From Streptomyces sp. SirexAA-E (lineage in GTDB: Bacteria > Actinomycetota > Actinomycetes > Streptomycetales > Streptomycetaceae): a DNA stretch of 64,000 bases. Positions within the stretch are counted from its first letter, which is position 1. Every line of letters starts with the position of its first letter. Positions 52,738-60,739 of the stretch are shown in pieces. The notes under the pieces are model-generated. The model was given only the letters and a program-made list of their open reading frames with translations. It was not told the origin of the DNA and did not search any database. The position numbers and the translations under genes are program-made. The stretch lies in NCBI RefSeq assembly GCF_000177195.2, contig NC_015953.1, positions 3,720,001 through 3,784,000 of the forward strand, written 5' to 3'.

Positions 52738-53663
52738 CCGTCCTGGCTGCGGGCCAGCCAGTCCGAAGCCTCGGTGAAGTCCCGGTCCGACGTCCCGATG
52801 CGCAGGGGACCTACCTCGTCGGGCGTCACCCCTGCCCTCGGGTAGGAACCCAGGAAGCGCACATTCGGGCAGATCCGCTTCAGCCCCATCAGGGCCTCAC
52901 CGACCCGGCGATCCGCGATGTGTCCCTCCGCATCCACCGCGAAGCAGTAGTTGCCGATGCCCTCCCCCGTGGGCCGCGACTGGATCAGCATCAGGTTGAC
53001 CCCGCGCACCGCGAACTCCTGGAGCAGTTCGAGCAGGGCGCCCGGGTGGTCCTCGCCGAGCCAGATGACGACGGACGTCTTGTCCGCTCCCGTCGGCGCC
53101 GAGGGCCTGGCCGGACGGCCCACCAGAACGAAACGGGTCTGCGCGTTCGCCGCGTCGTGGATCTCCGTCACGAGCGGTTCCAGCCCGTACGTCGCGGCGG
53201 CGAACTCCCCGGCGAAGGCGGCGTCGAACCGGCCCTCCTGGACCAGCCGTGCGCCGTCCGCGTTGGACGCGGAGGACTCCCACACCGCGTTCGGCAGATG
53301 GGCGGCCATCCAGTTGCGCACCTGCGGCTGGGCGGCCGGGTGGGCGGTGACGGTCTTGATGTCGGACAGCTCGGTGCCGGGCCGTACCAGCAGCGCGAAG
53401 GTGATGGAGAGCAGCACCTCGCGGTAGATCATCAGCGGGGCGCCCGTGGTCAGCTCGTCGAGCGTCGCGGTGATCCCGCCCTCGACGGAGTTCTCGATGG
53501 GGACGAGCGCCGCCGCCGCCTCGCCACTGCGCACCGCGTCCAGCGCGGCCGGGACGGAGACCATGGGGACGAGCTCGCGGGTGGCAGCTTCCGGAAGCGT
53601 GCGGAGGGCCACCTCGGTGAAGGTGCCTTCGGGGCCGAGATAGGCGTAACGCGTGGCTGACAT
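52728..53663 (-). CDS. pheA: Prephenate dehydratase
   Basis: A 311-residue monofunctional enzyme that turns prephenate into phenylpyruvate for phenylalanine. Catalytic domain 1-190: YAYLGPEGTFTEVALRTL, PIENSVEGGITATLDEL, and TRFVLVGRP with the catalytic TRF motif. The ACT regulatory domain (about 200-285) shows GALLELLQEFAVRGVNLMLIQSRPTGEGIGNYCFAVDAEGH, including the GALL and ESRP-like (QSRP) phenylalanine-binding motifs. No chorismate mutase is fused. Ribosome site and ATG fit the family start MSATRYAYLG. Confidence 0.96.
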   Translation of the reverse strand: MSATRYAYLGPEGTFTEVALRTLPEAATRELVPMVSVPAALDAVRSGEAAAALVPIENSVEGGITATLDELTTGAPLMIYREVLLSITFALLVRPGTELSDIKTVTAHPAAQPQVRNWMAAHLPNAVWESSASNADGARLVQEGRFDAAFAGEFAAATYGLEPLVTEIHDAANAQTRFVLVGRPARPSAPTGADKTSVVIWLGEDHPGALLELLQEFAVRGVNLMLIQSRPTGEGIGNYCFAVDAEGHIADRRVGEALMGLKRICPNVRFLGSYPRAGVTPDEVGPLRIGTSDRDFTEASDWLARSQDGRV

Positions 53664-53720
53664 ACGGTCACCCTAATGGGCCGACGGGGCGGGAAGGACC
53701 GTTGCCGAGTCCTCCCCCGC

Positions 53721-55025
53721 TCACCCTTCGAGCAGCCGCTGCCCCACGTACTCCCCGGGCGCGGTGCCCCCCGGAACGGCGAAGAGACCGCTCGCCTCGT
53801 GCCGGATGAACGGGGAGAGCGCGTCGCCTCGGTCGAGCTTGCGCTGCACCGGCACGAACCCCCTGAACGGGTCGGCCTGCCAGCAGATGAACAGCAGTCC
53901 GGCGTCCGGGGTGCCGTCGTCCGAGAGACCGTCGTGGTACGAGAAGGGCCGTCGCAGCATGGCGGCGCCCCCGTTCTTCTCCGGCGAGGAGATCCGGGCG
54001 TGGGCGTTGTCGGGGATCAGCAGTCTGCCGTCCGGTCCCGCCTTGTCCAGGTCCATCTCCGTCGTCTCGGTGCCGCCGCTGAGCGGCGCGCCGTCCGCCT
54101 TGCGTCGTCCGATGACCCGCTCCTGCCGGTCGACGGTGAGCTTCTCCCAGTCGTCGAGGAGCATCCTGATCCGCCGTACGACGGCGTACGAGCCCCCCTC
54201 CAGCCACGCGTGCGCGGCGTCGTCGGCCTGCACGAAGACCCGCTCCTCGAAGTCGCTCTCCGCAGGCTTGGGATTGCCGGTCCCGTCGAGCTGGCCCATG
54301 AGGTTCCGGGCCGTCATCGGCTCGGCCGTGGCACCCGGGGTCCGGTTGAAGCCGTTCATCTGCCAGCGCACCCGGGCCGCCTCCCCGGCCTCCTTCTGCA
54401 CCGCGCGCAGGGCGTGGAACGCCACGAGCGCGTCGTCGGCGCCGATCTGCACCCAGACATCGCCGTCGGACCGCTTGGCGTCGAGGTGATCGGAGGAGAA
54501 GGACGGCAGCGGATCGAGCCCGGCCGGACGGCGGGCGACCAGTCCCGTGCGATCGAAGAAGGTACGGCCGAACCCGAAGGTGACCGTCAGAGAGGACGGT
54601 CCGGCGTCGAGCGCCACTCCGGTGTCGTGGCCCGCGCCGTCGCCGGAGGGCCGGCCTGCCATCAGCCGTTCGGCCACGGCCGACCAGCGGCGCATCAGGG
54701 CCGCGGCTTCCTTCCGCCCCGCCCCGGGGGCCAGATCGAAGGCGATCAGGTGCCCGCGGGCCTGAAGCGGAGTGAGGATCCCCGGTTGATGTTTCCCGTG
54801 AAACATCTCCTCGGTCGAGCCGACCGTCGTCAGCGCGGCCGGCACGTCGTCGCGGGTGGCGGCATAGCCCCCGGCCCCGCCCGCCGCGCCGAGTACCAGG
54901 CCGGCCGCACCGGCTGCCCCGGCACCGCCGATCAGCCTCCGCCGGGTGACACCGCCGCCGCTGCCCGGCGTCACGCCTGTCTGCTGCGCGCTCTCCCGGG
55001 CGGCTTTCGTCTTCTTCGTGCTCAC
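53721..55025 (-). CDS. dtpA: Tat-exported Dyp-type heme peroxidase (DtpA-like)
   Basis: A 434-residue DyP peroxidase. A twin-arginine signal (TRRRLIGGAGAAGAAGLVLGAAGG, RR at 28-30) sends it out folded. The family GxxDG motif is GQLDG at 244-248; His342 is the probable heme ligand and Arg358/359 the distal arginine. It uses peroxide. In S. lividans the same gene, next to copper chaperone genes, is DtpA and is needed for copper-dependent development. The GTG at 55025 lies 5 bp after the CopCD stop, so it is in the copper operon. A near-parS sequence lies inside. Confidence 0.93.
   Translation of the reverse strand: MSTKKTKAARESAQQTGVTPGSGGGVTRRRLIGGAGAAGAAGLVLGAAGGAGGYAATRDDVPAALTTVGSTEEMFHGKHQPGILTPLQARGHLIAFDLAPGAGRKEAAALMRRWSAVAERLMAGRPSGDGAGHDTGVALDAGPSSLTVTFGFGRTFFDRTGLVARRPAGLDPLPSFSSDHLDAKRSDGDVWVQIGADDALVAFHALRAVQKEAGEAARVRWQMNGFNRTPGATAEPMTARNLMGQLDGTGNPKPAESDFEERVFVQADDAAHAWLEGGSYAVVRRIRMLLDDWEKLTVDRQERVIGRRKADGAPLSGGTETTEMDLDKAGPDGRLLIPDNAHARISSPEKNGGAAMLRRPFSYHDGLSDDGTPDAGLLFICWQADPFRGFVPVQRKLDRGDALSPFIRHEASGLFAVPGGTAPGEYVGQRLLEG
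54791..54804. other. Degenerate parS-like sequence inside dtpA
   Basis: GTTTCCCGTGAAAC differs from parS at one central base and loses perfect symmetry. It lies in coding sequence for MFHGKH. ParB binding is likely to be weak or absent. Confidence 0.35.
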
Positions 55026-55030
55026 CTTGC

Positions 55031-56965
55031 TCAGCCGATCTTCACGTTCTTGTCGATGGTCGTCTGGTCGATGTCCGACGTCCGGACGGTCACGGCGAGC
55101 TTCCAGTCGCCCGCCATCGGGATCTGGACGCCGCTCGCCGTCCAGTGCCCCGCGGCCAGGTGGTCGGGAACGACGGGCAGCGGGCCGATGTCCTTGGACT
55201 CCAGGGTGAAGGCGAGCTTCACCTCGGGGACGTCCATCGGACCGTCCGGCCCGTCGATCCAGAGATGCACGTCGTTGGCGCCGGTCCGGCCGGGCGTGAT
55301 GTCGATCCGGACGGTTCCCTTGCCGTCGGTGCCGCCCGTGTCGAACGGCAGGCTCAGGTTGACCTCTCCGCCGGCCGCCGGCGCGGTCACCGCCGCGGTG
55401 GCGCGGGCGGCCTCCTCCTCGGTCCGCCCCGGCTCGGTGGAGGTCAGGATCGTCGTGACCACGAGCAGCACCACGGCGATGCCGGTCTCCGTCAGTACGG
55501 AGCGGCGCAGCCCGGAGCGCCCGGGATCGGAGTCGCGGGCGCGCTTCTGCCGGGTGGCCGTCAGGGCGGCCCGCTGCCGGGCGAGTTGGACGGCGCGCTG
55601 CGGATCAGGCTCGGAGGTTTCGGCGGGTCCGGCGATTTCAGGGGCCTCCGGGCCGTCCGTACCCTCCGAAACCTCTACGGCGCTTACCGCCTCCTCCTCG
55701 CCCTCCGCGAGGCGGCCCGTCCACCGACGGGAGAACCACGCGACCGCGAGGAGCACCGCGACGAGCCCCACCTTGATCAGCAGCAGCTGCCCGTACCGGG
55801 TACCGGTCAGGGCGGACCACGAGCCCACCTGCCGCCAGGACTGGTAGATGCCGGTACCGACGAGGACGACGACGCTGCCGAACGCCATGCGTGAGAACCG
55901 CCGTACCGCGTCGGCCGTGATGTGCGGCGTCCGGTAGAGGGCGACCAGCAGGGCGACGAGGCCGCCCAGCCAGGCGGCGACGGCGAGCAGGTGGGCCACG
56001 TCCACGGGCATCGCGATGCCCGGCTGGATACCCGTCGAGGCGTGCTCGGCCAGCGCCCAGGTGCCCGCGATACCGACGGCGATCACCGCTCCGCCGACGG
56101 CCAGTCCGAAGGTGAGGTCCTGCTTCTCCTTCTCGTCCTCGCGCTTGGCGTACGCCCCGAAGAGGACGGCGACGAAGAGCGCGGAGGCCCCCAGGAGCAG
56201 CAGCCGGGACACCAGGGCCGCTCCCGGCTTGGTGTCGAGGGCGGCCTGGAGCCCGTCCAGGTCGAATGCGTCCGCCAGCTTGCCGGAGCCTGTGTAGGGG
56301 TTGCGCAGGAGCAGCATGACCAGGGTGGCGGCGGTGATGGTGATCCAGCCGCGTACGACGAGACGCTGCAACGGCCGTGCCCCGGCCCCGCGCCGCCAGC
56401 AGGCGAGGACGAAGGCCGAGCCGCCGGCGAGCAGGATGAAACCGGCGTACGCGGCGTAGCGCGCGATGTCGTAGAGCGTGCCGACGAGGCCGCCGCCCGC
56501 GTTGCCGGAGTCGAGCGCGACCGTGGTCTTCGAAGGAGCACCGACGGAGAAGGTGAAGGCTCCGGCGACCGGGTGGCTGTCCGCGGAGACGGCCTGCCAG
56601 GCGACGGTGTAGGTGCCGTCCGGCAGACCGCTGTGGAGGGCGACGCCGTACCGCACGGGCCCGCCGTCCGTCAGATCACGGGGCTCGCCGGTGTCGGCGC
56701 GTTCGCCGTCGGGCCCCAGGACCCTGATCGAGTCGCCGCCGACGGCGATCTCCTCGGAGAAGGTGAGGGTGACCTCCTCGGGGGCGGTGGCGACCACCGA
56801 CCCGTCCTGCGGGTCGCTCCCGGTGAGTGCGGCGTGCGCGGACGCCGGGCTCGCGCCGGCCAGCACCAGGCCGAGCAGCAGACTGATCAGCGTGGCGAGG
56901 AGCGCGGCCGCGGTGAGCGGCCGTCGTATCGGGGAGGGCCCGAAGTGCGGGGCGGTGGCCGTCAT
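55031..56965 (-). CDS. CopC-CopD fusion, copper resistance/transport protein
   Basis: A 644-residue protein. A signal peptide (LTAAALLATLISLLLGLVLAGASPASAHA) exposes an N-terminal His, followed by the CopC beta domain (HAALTGSDPQDGSVVATAPEEVTLTFSEEI ... DSHPVAGAFTFSVG, with copper-site His). CopD-type membrane helices span about 150-420. A large charged loop (about 435-500) and a final extracytoplasmic beta domain follow. It probably binds copper outside and passes it inward or to cuproproteins. It sits between ecuC (14 bp) and dtpA (5 bp). Confidence 0.93.
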   Translation of the reverse strand: MTATAPHFGPSPIRRPLTAAALLATLISLLLGLVLAGASPASAHAALTGSDPQDGSVVATAPEEVTLTFSEEIAVGGDSIRVLGPDGERADTGEPRDLTDGGPVRYGVALHSGLPDGTYTVAWQAVSADSHPVAGAFTFSVGAPSKTTVALDSGNAGGGLVGTLYDIARYAAYAGFILLAGGSAFVLACWRRGAGARPLQRLVVRGWITITAATLVMLLLRNPYTGSGKLADAFDLDGLQAALDTKPGAALVSRLLLLGASALFVAVLFGAYAKREDEKEKQDLTFGLAVGGAVIAVGIAGTWALAEHASTGIQPGIAMPVDVAHLLAVAAWLGGLVALLVALYRTPHITADAVRRFSRMAFGSVVVLVGTGIYQSWRQVGSWSALTGTRYGQLLLIKVGLVAVLLAVAWFSRRWTGRLAEGEEEAVSAVEVSEGTDGPEAPEIAGPAETSEPDPQRAVQLARQRAALTATRQKRARDSDPGRSGLRRSVLTETGIAVVLLVVTTILTSTEPGRTEEEAARATAAVTAPAAGGEVNLSLPFDTGGTDGKGTVRIDITPGRTGANDVHLWIDGPDGPMDVPEVKLAFTLESKDIGPLPVVPDHLAAGHWTASGVQIPMAGDWKLAVTVRTSDIDQTTIDKNVKIG

Positions 56966-56979
56966 GGGGTGTCAGTACC

Positions 56980-57423
56980 TCACTTCTTCTTCGGGTTGTA
57001 GGTGGTCTCCTTGACGGGCACGTCGACCGAGATCGGGCCGGCCTTCTCGAAGTGGAGCTGCACCGAGACGGTGTCCCCCTGCCGAGGCCGCTTCTTGAGG
57101 TCGGCGAACATGATGTGGCCGCCGCCGCGTTCGAGGTCGAGCTCGCCGCCCGCGGGCACCTCGAAGGAGGTGACCATCCGCATCGCCTGGTTCGTCGTCT
57201 CGTGGATCGTGACGTGGTCGGAGAGCGAACTGGTCACCGAGGTGAGCCGGTCGGACCCGCCGCTGTTCTTCACGACGAGGAATCCGGCGGCCATGTCACT
57301 CACCGGCTGCGGCATGAACGCGCCGGTGACCTCCAGCGCGGGCGCGGCGTCCGAGGAGCACCCCGTCAGCGCCAGCCCGGTGGTGAGGGCCAGGGCGCCG
57401 ACGAGGGGCGTGCGGCGGTTCAC
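56980..57423 (-). CDS. ecuC: PCuAC-type extracellular copper chaperone lipoprotein
   Basis: A 147-residue lipoprotein with lipobox LTGC (Cys22). The PCuAC copper motif is visible: HETTNQAMRM ... GGGHIMF, with Met/His ligands. It carries Cu(I) outside the cell and hands it to Sco or to cuproenzymes. Its GTG-overlapping position four bases into the sco gene shows coupling. In S. lividans the equivalent ECuC works with Sco. Confidence 0.9.
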   Translation of the reverse strand: MNRRTPLVGALALTTGLALTGCSSDAAPALEVTGAFMPQPVSDMAAGFLVVKNSGGSDRLTSVTSSLSDHVTIHETTNQAMRMVTSFEVPAGGELDLERGGGHIMFADLKKRPRQGDTVSVQLHFEKAGPISVDVPVKETTYNPKKK

Positions 57424-58079
57424 GGGTTCTTCCCCTCGATGAGCGCGGGGAGGTCCTTCGTGTAGTCGTCGGCCGTGGTGTCCTCGCTGTACAGCACGTA
57501 TCCCTTGTCGGTCTTCGGGGAGAACGCGATGACCTGGGACCCGTGCATGGAGACGACGGTGCCGTCCTTCTCCTTCTTCGGCGCGTCGATGCCGATGCCG
57601 ATCTGCCGTGCCCCCGCCTGGATGGTCGGGAAGTCGCCGGTGAGACCGGTGAAGCCGGGGTCCTGGGCCTTGAGCCAGCTGCCCAGGGACGCCGGGGTGT
57701 CCCTCTCGGGGTCGGTCGTGACGAAGACGACCTGGAGCTTGTCCTGGTCGGCCGCGGGCAGGGCCCGCTTGGCGAGAGCGATGTTGCTCATGGTCAGCGG
57801 GCAGACGTCGGGGCAGTTGGTGTAGCCGAAGTAGATGAGCGTCGGCTTGCCCTTGGTCTTCTCCCGGAGGTCGAAGGTCTTGCCGTGCGTGTCGGTGAGG
57901 ACGAGGTCCGGCTTGGTGAAGGGCTGGTCGAGCACCGTCGCGGCCTGGGTCTTCGTCTCCGCGGACACGTCGGCGACCGCCGAGTCCGCGGAGCTGTCGC
58001 CGCCGTTGTCGCAGGCGGACAGGGTCAGTGCGGCCACGGCGGCGAACGCCGCGGCCAGCACCGTCTTCTTGTTGCGCAT
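57420..58079 (-). CDS. sco: SCO1/SenC-family copper chaperone lipoprotein
   Basis: A 219-residue lipoprotein with lipobox LSAC (Cys23). The thioredoxin-like fold carries the copper-binding CPDVC motif in YFGYTNCPDVCPLTMSNIALAKRAL and the third ligand His in VSMHGSQVIAFSP. It metallates the CuA site of cytochrome oxidase and, in S. lividans, supports copper-dependent morphogenesis. First 4 bp overlap of its stop with ecuC. Confidence 0.94.
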   Translation of the reverse strand: MRNKKTVLAAAFAAVAALTLSACDNGGDSSADSAVADVSAETKTQAATVLDQPFTKPDLVLTDTHGKTFDLREKTKGKPTLIYFGYTNCPDVCPLTMSNIALAKRALPAADQDKLQVVFVTTDPERDTPASLGSWLKAQDPGFTGLTGDFPTIQAGARQIGIGIDAPKKEKDGTVVSMHGSQVIAFSPKTDKGYVLYSEDTTADDYTKDLPALIEGKNP

Positions 58080-58124
58080 GGAGAGCTGTTTCCTGGTCTG
58101 TGGTGCGGGTGGTGGAGCCGTGGA

Positions 58125-58859
58125 TCAGGCGCTGCGGCGGCGGCCGGCCAGGACGCCGAACGCGACGCCCGCGATGCCGATGACGATGCCGACGACACCG
58201 AGGACGCGGGCCGTGTTGTCGCTGTCGCTCGACGAGGCGGTGTCGTCCGAGGAGGCCGTGGTCTCCTTCGCGTGGTCCGCCTCGCCGCTCTTGTCGTCGG
58301 CGGACGCGCCGTGGGCGTCGGTGGACGCGGCGGTCAGCTGGAGGACGGGAGCGGGGCTGTCCGGCTCTTCGCCGCCCTCGGTCGGCTCCTCGATCCAGCG
58401 GACGACCTCCTTGTTGCTGTACGTCTGCAGAGCCTTGAAGACCAGCTGGTCGGCGTCCTCGGGGAGCTGCCCGACCGAGAGAGGGAACTGCTGGAAGAAG
58501 CCCGCCTCGATGCCCTTGCCCTCGGCGGTCCAGGTGACCTTGGAGACGGCCTTGTCGATCTTCTTGCCGTGCACATCCAGCGGCTTGGCCAGCTCGCTCT
58601 TGGTGACCTCGATCTTCCAGCCGGGAACCGGCTGCGGGCTGACGGAGGCCAGCGGGTGGTCGGTCGGGAAGTTGACCTCGAGCTTGACGGTGGAGGCGTC
58701 GTCACGCTCGTTGGGGACCTTGAAGTTGACGGTGGCGTACCCGCCCTTGGCGGCCTCGCCCTGCGGCTGCACGCTGACGTGCGCGGCGGCGGGCCCGGCG
58801 AGGAGCAGGACGGTGGACGCGGCGACGCCGCCGGCGAGGACGATACGGGAAACGTTCAT
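58125..58859 (-). CDS. YcnI-like (DUF1775) copper-binding membrane protein
   Basis: A 244-residue protein. A signal peptide (VLAGGVAASTVLLLAGPAAA) is cut before HVSVQPQGEAAKGGYATVNFKVPNERDDASTVKLEV, the DUF1775 domain. YcnI binds Cu(II) through this first histidine and a tryptophan; GWKIE provides a candidate. A Ser/Asp-rich linker (about 180-215) and a membrane helix with RRRSA end anchor it. It is the first gene of the copper operon, 45 bp before sco. Confidence 0.9.
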   Translation of the reverse strand: MNVSRIVLAGGVAASTVLLLAGPAAAHVSVQPQGEAAKGGYATVNFKVPNERDDASTVKLEVNFPTDHPLASVSPQPVPGWKIEVTKSELAKPLDVHGKKIDKAVSKVTWTAEGKGIEAGFFQQFPLSVGQLPEDADQLVFKALQTYSNKEVVRWIEEPTEGGEEPDSPAPVLQLTAASTDAHGASADDKSGEADHAKETTASSDDTASSSDSDNTARVLGVVGIVIGIAGVAFGVLAGRRRSA

Positions 58860-58960
58860 GACAGGGATCACTCCACAGTTCACGGAAGAAGGTGGTCCGG
58901 CGCGCGGGTGCGCGACGGCTCGCGACCGCCTCCGCACCGGAATCCGGCGGAGTGGCCGCG

Positions 58961-59797
58961 TCAGGCTGCGCGTACGTACGCGGACGGCGGCCCGCGCCTG
59001 ATCACCAGATGCTGCAGAGGGTCCCCGGTCGCGGGCGCCGGGGCGTCCACCGCGGTACGCAGGGGGCGGCGCGGCCCGTTCGCGGGCTGCCCCGGAAGCC
59101 CCGCGCGCAGGGCGCGCACGAGGGACATGGCCGCGCGCAGCGCCCGGAGCCGGGCGACGGCGGCGAGCTGCCGGCCGCCGTGGGCCGAGAGTTCGGCCAG
59201 CCGGAAGACCGCGACCTCGCCCCGGCGCAGCAGCCAGCCGGTGGCGAGCGCGGCGAGGAGGTGGCCCAGGAACATGGGCAGGCTCGGCAGCAGCCCGGCC
59301 GTCATGGCCATGGCCGAAGGGTCCGCCGCCGAAGCGGCGTCGGGGACGGCGGCCGCTCCGGACGCCAGGTGGCTGTGCCCCTGCGCCACGGCCGCCGGGT
59401 CGATGCCCGCGGTGGTGACGATGCGGTGCGCCTCGCCGGCGCTCAACTGCGTCGGCCCCGCCCCGCACACCAGGCTCGCCGCGAACCGGACCAGCGAGTC
59501 GTCCCCGGACGCCGTCGCGGTCCCCTGGGTGTGCCGGCCGAGGCCGAACAGGGCGTGCAGGGCCAGCTGTCCGGCGGCCAGCGCGCCGACGATCGAGGGG
59601 AGGGAACGCTCGCGCCCGGCGAGCACCGCCACGGCGGCGAAGACCCCGAGGAAACCTGCGGCCAGGGTCCAGCCGGGAACCCCGGCACCCGCGGCGAGGC
59701 CGTGTCCTGCCGCGGCCAGCGCGACGCAGACCGCGGTGAACACCGTGGTCCTCATGAGCCGCAGACCGGCTCCGGCGCGTGCGACAGGCATAGACAT
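58961..59797 (-). CDS. Integral membrane protein next to copper genes
   Basis: A 278-residue protein with about five hydrophobic segments (TTVFTAVCVALAAAGHGLAAGAGVPGWTLAAGFLGVFAAVAVLAG, LPSIVGALAAGQLALHALFGLGRH, FLGHLLAALATGWLL). A loop rich in His/Ala (AVAQGHSHLASGAAAVPDAA) could bind metal. The C-terminal third is basic. It is 101 bp upstream of the ycnI-like gene on the same strand and probably begins the copper transcript. Function unknown. Confidence 0.75.
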   Translation of the reverse strand: MSMPVARAGAGLRLMRTTVFTAVCVALAAAGHGLAAGAGVPGWTLAAGFLGVFAAVAVLAGRERSLPSIVGALAAGQLALHALFGLGRHTQGTATASGDDSLVRFAASLVCGAGPTQLSAGEAHRIVTTAGIDPAAVAQGHSHLASGAAAVPDAASAADPSAMAMTAGLLPSLPMFLGHLLAALATGWLLRRGEVAVFRLAELSAHGGRQLAAVARLRALRAAMSLVRALRAGLPGQPANGPRRPLRTAVDAPAPATGDPLQHLVIRRGPPSAYVRAA

Positions 59798-60100
59798 GGC
59801 CGGGACATCATCGCACTGCGACCCCGGGTCCCGTACGGCAGGTCCGGAAGGTCGCCTTCTGTCCCCATCAGGGGTGATCGGAGTGTGTTGGGCCTGTTCA
59901 CAGGGTCCGTGCGACGGCCGGCGGGATCGGAGCGGACGCCGTGCCGAGCAGGCCGTGGACGGGAGTCCGGCCGGTCATACACCGGGATGCGGGGCGTTCG
60001 CGTCCGCCGAATGAGCGCTGTCACGGCGCTTTCGGGCTTACCGAGTGCCTACCCCGGCAATACGTAACCGTATGTCGAGCCGCAGCCAGGAGGCTGGAGC
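59798..60100. other. Intergenic region with inverted repeat before the anti-sigma gene
   Basis: 303 bp between divergent genes. It contains ATACG-TAAC-CGTAT (60060-60073) and the ribosome site AGGAGG (60089-60094). No gene is seen. Confidence 0.55.
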
Positions 60101-60691
60101 ATGAGCATGTGGTGGTCACTCCATTTGCGGCGCGAAGCTGCGAGCGTTCCGCTCGCCCGTCGTTTTCTCCTCGGCACCATGGAGACAGCGGGGGTCGATC
60201 CGGACATCTCCTACGACCTGTCGGTCGCGCTCAGTGAAGCGTGCGCGAACGCCGTGGAACACGGCGGCCGGCCGGGCGCGGGGGAGGCCGGTGACGCCGA
60301 CCCGGGACAGGCCGTGGACGAGCGGTCCGGACAGACGAACGAGCAGTACCGGGTCACCGCTTATCTGGACGGCGAGAAATGCCGTATCGAAGTCGCCGAC
60401 TCGGGACCCGGTTTCCCGGCCCGGCGCACGCTTCGCACCGCCGCACATCCGTCCGCCGGACAGCCGTCGGACTCACACCTGCCGGCCGGGCAGCCGTCCC
60501 CCGGGGGCGTGGCCTGCGCCGTCCCTCCCGGGGAACCCCCCTCGATCATGGCGGAGAGCGGCCGGGGGCTCTGCCTCATCGAGGAGCTCGCCGACCACGT
60601 CACCTTCGGGAACCGCCCGGGCCGGGGCGCCGTGGTGAGCTTCGACAAGGTGCTGAAGTGGCGCGAGGGCGCGCTGCTCATGGTGTCCTGA
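60101..60691 (+). CDS. RsbW-like anti-sigma factor / ATP-binding protein
   Basis: A 196-residue HATPase_c_2 protein: SVALSEACANAVEHGG (N box, Asn50), IEVADSGPGFPAR (G1, near 97-105) and MAESGRGLCLIEELADHVTF (G2). Between G1 and G2 about 35 residues of Pro/Ser/Gly-rich sequence (113-148) are inserted. The family binds sigma factors or phosphorylates an anti-anti-sigma protein. No sigma or anti-anti-sigma gene is adjacent, but a SpoIIE-type phosphatase-like gene is 2 kb away. ATG 60101 follows AGGAGG; a second ATG six bases on is equally possible. Confidence 0.85.
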   Translation: MSMWWSLHLRREAASVPLARRFLLGTMETAGVDPDISYDLSVALSEACANAVEHGGRPGAGEAGDADPGQAVDERSGQTNEQYRVTAYLDGEKCRIEVADSGPGFPARRTLRTAAHPSAGQPSDSHLPAGQPSPGGVACAVPPGEPPSIMAESGRGLCLIEELADHVTFGNRPGRGAVVSFDKVLKWREGALLMVS

Positions 60692-60739
60692 GCAGCGCGC
60701 CCCCGGGGCGGGTGCGGCGCGGCCGTCCGCGCCGGTGGG

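Noticed and set aside
57543..60014. 823-residue plus-strand open frame
   Set aside because: Antisense of the Sco, YcnI-like and membrane protein genes.
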